22,694 nt of DNA from Rhizophlyctis rosea (lineage: Eukaryota; Chytridiomycota; Chytridiomycetes; Rhizophlyctidales; Rhizophlyctidaceae), in contig JADGJC010000416.1 of NCBI GenBank assembly GCA_027596075.1, positions 1 through 22,694 of the forward strand, read 5' to 3'. Below the pieces are notes generated by a model. That model saw only the letters and a program-made list of their open reading frames with translations. It ran no database searches and was not told the origin of the DNA. Of this stretch, positions 18,591 through 22,694 are shown piece after piece (positions within the stretch are counted from its first letter, which is position 1; each line of letters starts with the position of its first letter). A program made the position numbers and the translations under genes.

Positions 18591-19520
18591 TCATGGCTTG
18601 TGGTACTTGGTGGTGGTGGTCTTCGCCGTGGTGGTGGTGGCACTCTTCTTAACGGAGAATTCCAAGTAACCCCTAGTCTTGTTGCTGTTAACGTCGATGG
18701 TGTTCATAGCATCAAAAAGAGTGCTGGTCTCGACCCAGACGGGCGGGTAGCGTCCAAGGTTCTATTTTGCAGCAAGAAGATTAGAAGTTGAACCGATGCC
18801 ATTTACTCCAGTCCAAATAAACAAGCGTGTACACATACAGTGTCCATAATCAGAATGCGATCGGTCCCCTCGTGGTACGCAGAAATGGGCGAAATATGTG
18901 TCGAGTTGATCTGCCCAATAGTACCCCGATAGTAGTTCACAATAATAGCATCCCCCTCGGTCTTCATGTTCTTCTTCACCACCTTCCGGAACGTCTCCAA
19001 AGTAGTCTCGGACGCGTGGACCTTGGTCACTTCAGCCCCAACCTGGTCGGTCCATGCCTTGCTGTAGGTGTAGAGCTCTTGGAGGGTGTCACCGCGTGCG
19101 CGGGTTTTGGTCAGATCAACAGCGGCAGCGACAGCAGAGTTGTTGAAGAAGTTCAGTTGGGTGTAGAGAGTGAGGCCTTCGGCGAAGCCGGCCTGTTGGG
19201 GGCGAGTGACGTTGAGGGCGTTGAGGACACAGCAGACGCTGGCGGGACCACCGAAGAGGGCTTCGATTTGGTGTTGGTGGTAGATGCTGATGGGGAAGTA
19301 GTCGGCGTTGTGGGGAAGGATTTCTACATGTAAGGTCGTGGGTTAACGACGATCTTCAGGAAGAAGAAGCGACGGTGACCATTCGCTACATACCACGAAC
19401 CAACCGTTGACCCTCCGGAGTGCGAAGACTGATCAAGCTGGCTGGCAGAGGGAACTCGGCGGACGCGAGGCCGACCAAACCCGCAACAGCGGCAGCAAGG
19501 AACGTACGGAGAGGAGCCAT
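18591..19520 (-). CDS. Secreted phytochelatin-synthase-like protein lacking the catalytic Cys
   Basis: Three exons, 19520-19394, 19323-18839 and 18761-18591, give 260 residues. Introns of 70 and 77 nt (both GTATGT donors and TAG acceptors) join in phases 1 and 0. A clear signal peptide is cut after GLASA at about 21. The rest matches the phytochelatin synthase catalytic domain, a papain-fold transpeptidase that joins gamma-Glu-Cys units of glutathione. Matches include HQHQIEALFGGPASVCCVLNAL (57-78), THISPISAYH with His185, IMDTNLGRYPPVWVE with Asp203, and the end motif KTRGYLEF. In active enzymes the first block reads FQTQ-x-EPAYCG; aligned without gaps, Cys becomes Gly67 (codon GGT). His and Asp keep the family spacing of 18. 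Four N-glycosylation sequons (NVT, NNS, NST, NKT) fit secretion. The tail is Lys/Thr-rich. Standard synthesis seems unlikely; a non-enzymatic or altered role is inference. A TATA-like ATAAATAA lies at 19612-19605. Confidence 0.88.
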
Positions 19521-21488
19521 TGTTTTTCGCTTTGAGGTTTCGGTGACTCGTTCCTCAAAAAAAAATGCAACGCACAGACACGAGGAAATGACGAGTCGCC
19601 CACCTTATTTATGATTTACACCAACACCCCAACCCCTGCATATTGCGCAGACATCCCTTTGCCACAAGCACAAAAACCCTCCACCCAACCTCCGGTTGGT
19701 GCCCCAATCTGCGGGCCTGCACAGTGCACAGTGCTGCCCGGCATCCCTCCCAGCCATTGGGAAAGTTGCCTGCGCTGGCACGCCCTTCACAACAAGGGCG
19801 GATCGTTAACAAAGGGGTTTAAAGGATTTCAACCGAGGACGCTATTTTTCCCTGTGTTTGGGCACACACCAAGCCACGGTTTGACCATTCCTCCCCCTTT
19901 GACCTGAATTTGGAAGGCGCGGTTCACTAAAACGCGTTGCGCAGCCCAATTGGATGAGGCGAGCAGAAAAAGCCCTTGCGGTCAAACCATGAAATGCCGA
20001 AATGTGCATATCTTTTGTGATCTCTCTAACTGTGACATCTATGATCTAACAACTTCTACCATGCTGTCATAACAACTCTACAGTGAACCCAAAAACCCTT
20101 TGTAGGCATCATGTAGAACCAAACCTCCCAAATTTTCAAGAACGACCAGCCGAACAAGGTTTCTTGGTAAAAGTTGGTGCCCGAACACCAAACCCTCCGG
20201 CGCCCGCCGCAAGCGCGGTGACTGCTCAATTTTAGGCCTTCATAAATTACGCATGAATCATGGTGATTATGAATCAACACTTCGTTGGAATGGGAGAACC
20301 ATTTTGGTCCGCTCAACTGAGAAAAACCGAGAGGTGCTGCTGTGGTACCGTTCTCATATTCTGCGTGCATCGATGCATCCATTGTCTTGAAAAGGAATAT
20401 GTTGTGGGGATGCGTTTTAGAGCCAATCCGTGATGTTGGACAGGACTGGGTAGGTTTCGCATGCGGATGTGGTAGCATTCGATTCCGCTCTCGTTTGTTT
20501 GTACGTCAACCCATGTTGTTTACTGAAACTGGTGATCAATCCGATAGATCACGATGGTCAAAGCTCTGAGCTGGGTCCAGATCCGAAATGCTAGAAAGTA
20601 GAGTGGAGGAAATGTTTGCTTCAGTTCTTTCAATGTATAAATGTCTGCCACATGTGTAAATCTTGCCAACATCAACAAGCTTCAAGAGAAAAGAGCCTCA
20701 CATCCTCTGCCACCCAGAAAGGCGATCCTAGTGTCGATCTCTCCGGATACGGATAGAGCTAAAGTAACGGAATGCTGTTCGCTGAGGGATCGTCCGACCG
20801 GTGTTAGATCCACAAGCGAAAGGCACGAGTCAGCGCCTGTTGTTTCCTTCTTACTTTGGTAAGTTTACAAGCCGGATTTAGCAGGAAGTCAGCCTACGCG
20901 CAACAAAGCAGAAGTTTTGCAACAAAGAAGACCAAAATTGTCGGAGCAAAATTTGGCCTTCCCGTTGCCAAAGTACGCGCATGACAATCACCTACCTGCT
21001 CATTCTTACATCGTTTTCGCATCTTCCCTCGAATTGAGCAACATCTGGGGGAAAAGTGTCGTCTCTGGACCCGTGGCGCAGCAAACGCGACGTGGATGAA
21101 GACCGCTGTGATCTGATGTCGGCATGCAATTTGACCTGGAAGTTACCAAGCTGACCCAGTCTATCGCCCGGTCGTGGAATTCACATATTTATGTAAACAT
21201 TCGTTTGAAGGTATAGGACACTGTGAAGACGGTTTGTGATGTAATAGATCAAATCATTCGAATCCTCGAAAAGATAAATGAACAGATGGCAAAAACACAA
21301 TGACAAAGTAATACTGCAAAAAGATATTCATATACAAAGGATATGTACAATCGCCTCCCTACATCCTCGCCCGACTCCTCTGAACATATCACTAAAGCTT
21401 GATGAAGACACTCACACCCAGCATTCCATCCATTTCAAGAGACTTCCCAACACCAACGAACCAAATTGCCTACATCAACTTTCCCTCC
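19521..21488. other. Long intergenic region without a recognised gene
   Basis: About 2 kb. The first part is the upstream region of the phytochelatin-synthase-like gene, with a minus-strand ATAAATAA at 19612-19605 and a minus-strand CCAAT at 19760-19756. Around 19660-19790 the DNA is GC-rich, with GCACAGTGCACAGTGC. The 140-codon minus frame at 20478-20056 and others up to 21490 have no domain motif, no splice partners and an irregular composition, so none is called. The last 250 bases before 21489 are the 3' flank of the membrane-protein gene. Confidence 0.5.
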
Positions 21489-22307
21489 TCAACGAGCAAA
21501 GTACGACGGCGCATCCTTAAAGGCGCGCGCCCAGATGATGATGGAGAGGACGGCGAAGGGGAGTGTCAGCTGTTGTGAAAGGAAAGAGGTATGAGGATTC
21601 CGTGTTTCACGGGTGGCAACGGAAAAGTAAGAAAGTTGATCGCTCCTCACCAAGAAATCGAGAATCCACGCAACGCTATTGGGACAGACTTGAACAAGGA
21701 TCCACCAGCAGAGGAGGAAGAAGACGACCCAGATGAGAACGAGGGTTGCCTGTGGTATTTGAGATTGTCAGAAAAGATGTTATAGGATCGAAATTCGACG
21801 GCCCTATTCCGAAAAAGCGCAACAAACACCAACCCCACCCTCCCAAAAAACATACCACAGGAATCCCAAACCCAGCAATCGACGCCACAACCAACCCAAA
21901 AGTAATCAAAAACGCATCCCGACTAGCCCTCGTCATTTTATTCAACTTGTTCAAGAAGTTCGCCCGGCGAGAAGTCGGGTGCTCCTGCTGGTCGGTCGCG
22001 CCGGTGCCCGCACCCTCGCCGGCAGCGGCAGCGGCTTCGGTTCCGCCTTCGCCGCCTTCTTTGGGGGTGAAGAGTCGGTTCACGAGGGGCTGGAAGAGGA
22101 GGTGGGCGAGCCAGAGGATGAAGCCGAGGAAGGCGGCGATCCAAGCGGCTATGTGGGTGGAGTGGGATGGGTTTGGGATGAGGAGGGGAGGTGAAATAAT
22201 AGGGGTTGCGGGTTGGGAACTGTACCTTCAATCAATCCACTTGGCATGGCGCCGGGACCTGTGATGGATCCGCCGGCGGGAGGTGAGATGGGGCTTGTTG
22301 TTTCCAT
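21489..22307 (-). CDS. Small multi-pass membrane protein, family not recognised
   Basis: Four exons, 22307-22226, 22148-21856, 21749-21651 and 21569-21489, give 184 residues. The three introns (77, 106 and 81 nt) have GT-AG ends (GTACAG, GTATGT, GTGAGG donors) and join in phases 1, 0 and 0. Each join extends a hydrophobic helix, which supports the model. A Pro/Gly-rich cytosol-like head is followed by a helix (about 28-50, AAWIAAFLGFILWLAHLLF), a Gly/Ala/Glu-rich hydrophilic loop (about 55-95) and a basic patch (NKLNKMTRASR). Two closely spaced helices span about 107-148, including IWVVFFLLCWWILVQV, and a last helix spans about 152-174. The end is ARAFKDAPSYFAR. No signal peptide. Probably four membrane spans. 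I know no named family; function is unknown. Confidence 0.78.
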
Positions 22308-22694
22308 TTTGGTGGTAGAGTGTTGGAGGGAGTGGGGACGGGATGGTTTGGTGGGAGGGAGTCAGAAGTAGGATTTGGATTTGAAGTGCTAAACCGCTAC
22401 GTAAAATGATGAAATAGAGTGAGGAACGAAGTCGTGCACGAGAGGAGATGTGTGTTCGCGAATGGTATTAATGGATGATGAGGTTGCTATTGCTCGGCCC
22501 ATGGGTCGGTGGGGAAGCTGGCGGAGAGACTTCACCGCTTTGTGATGGAACATGCATTGAAATATTCATCTTATGGTCGCAGGAGGCTCGGAACAGCGCG
22601 GCACATGTCGGGGTTTGTGCCTCCCTCTTTCTATGCGCTTTTCCGTGGACCGACATGGACGAGACATGTCTGCACGAAACGTGGACCAAATCGC
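22308..22694. other. Upstream region of the small membrane-protein gene
   Basis: Gene-free to the window edge. The minus-strand frame 22689-22468 has no family features. No clear TATA box was seen. Confidence 0.4.

Noticed and set aside
19605..19907. Overlapping frames of 61-98 codons on both strands upstream of the phytochelatin-synthase-like gene
   Set aside because: They overlap the likely promoter, occur in several frames at once and show no family features.
20056..20478. 140-codon minus-strand frame
   Set aside because: No motif, no membrane or signal segment, no splice partners; composition is irregular.

Overview
The window looks like nuclear DNA of a filamentous ascomycete (Pezizomycotina). 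Genes carry several short introns (about 55-110 nt) with GTRNGT-type donors and YAG acceptors. Fungus-specific families are present (Zn2Cys6 regulator with a fungal middle-homology region, Snl1-type BAG protein, Smp3 GPI mannosyltransferase, a Kex2-site-bearing cell-surface-like protein), there is a Pol III tRNA gene, and intergenic DNA is full of degenerate repeats. A run of 895 Ns shows it is a draft scaffold. No species can be named from the sequence alone. Exon models were built by hand from reading frame, splice sites and family motifs.

Layout, left to right. 1-650: a possible C-terminal remnant of a pepsin-like protease. 1171-2004 (+): membrane-anchored BAG-domain Hsp70 co-chaperone. 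2897-3751 (+): nascent polypeptide-associated complex beta subunit, three exons. 4285-5540: a minisatellite, then a decayed minus-strand locus with an internal duplication. 5703-7001 (-): secreted low-complexity protein with five GYDND repeats and two Kex2 sites. 7701-7772 (+): tRNA-Glu(CUC). 8769-9911 (+): secreted alpha/beta-hydrolase. 10826-13023 (+): GPI mannosyltransferase 4 (Smp3), cut by the N gap. 13520-13970: degenerate tandem repeats of about 85 bp. 14236-16919 (-): seven-exon Zn2Cys6 transcription factor, 771 aa. 17258-17551 (-): a weakly supported exon. 17720-18262: a satellite with 9-bp periodicity. 18591-19520 (-): secreted phytochelatin-synthase-like protein. 19521-21488: no recognisable gene. 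21489-22307 (-): four-exon small membrane protein.

The genes do not form an obvious pathway or biosynthetic cluster. Three are housekeeping (NAC beta, BAG co-chaperone, Smp3), all acting in protein or GPI-anchor biogenesis at the ribosome or ER. Three products carry signal peptides. The most noteworthy observation is that the secreted phytochelatin-synthase-like protein keeps the family's His and Asp but has Gly where the catalytic Cys should be. Others are a frame-incompatible, G-quadruplex-like first splice site in the NAC beta gene, and two unrelated-looking repeat arrays on either side of the transcription factor that share the word CAGATTGAC.
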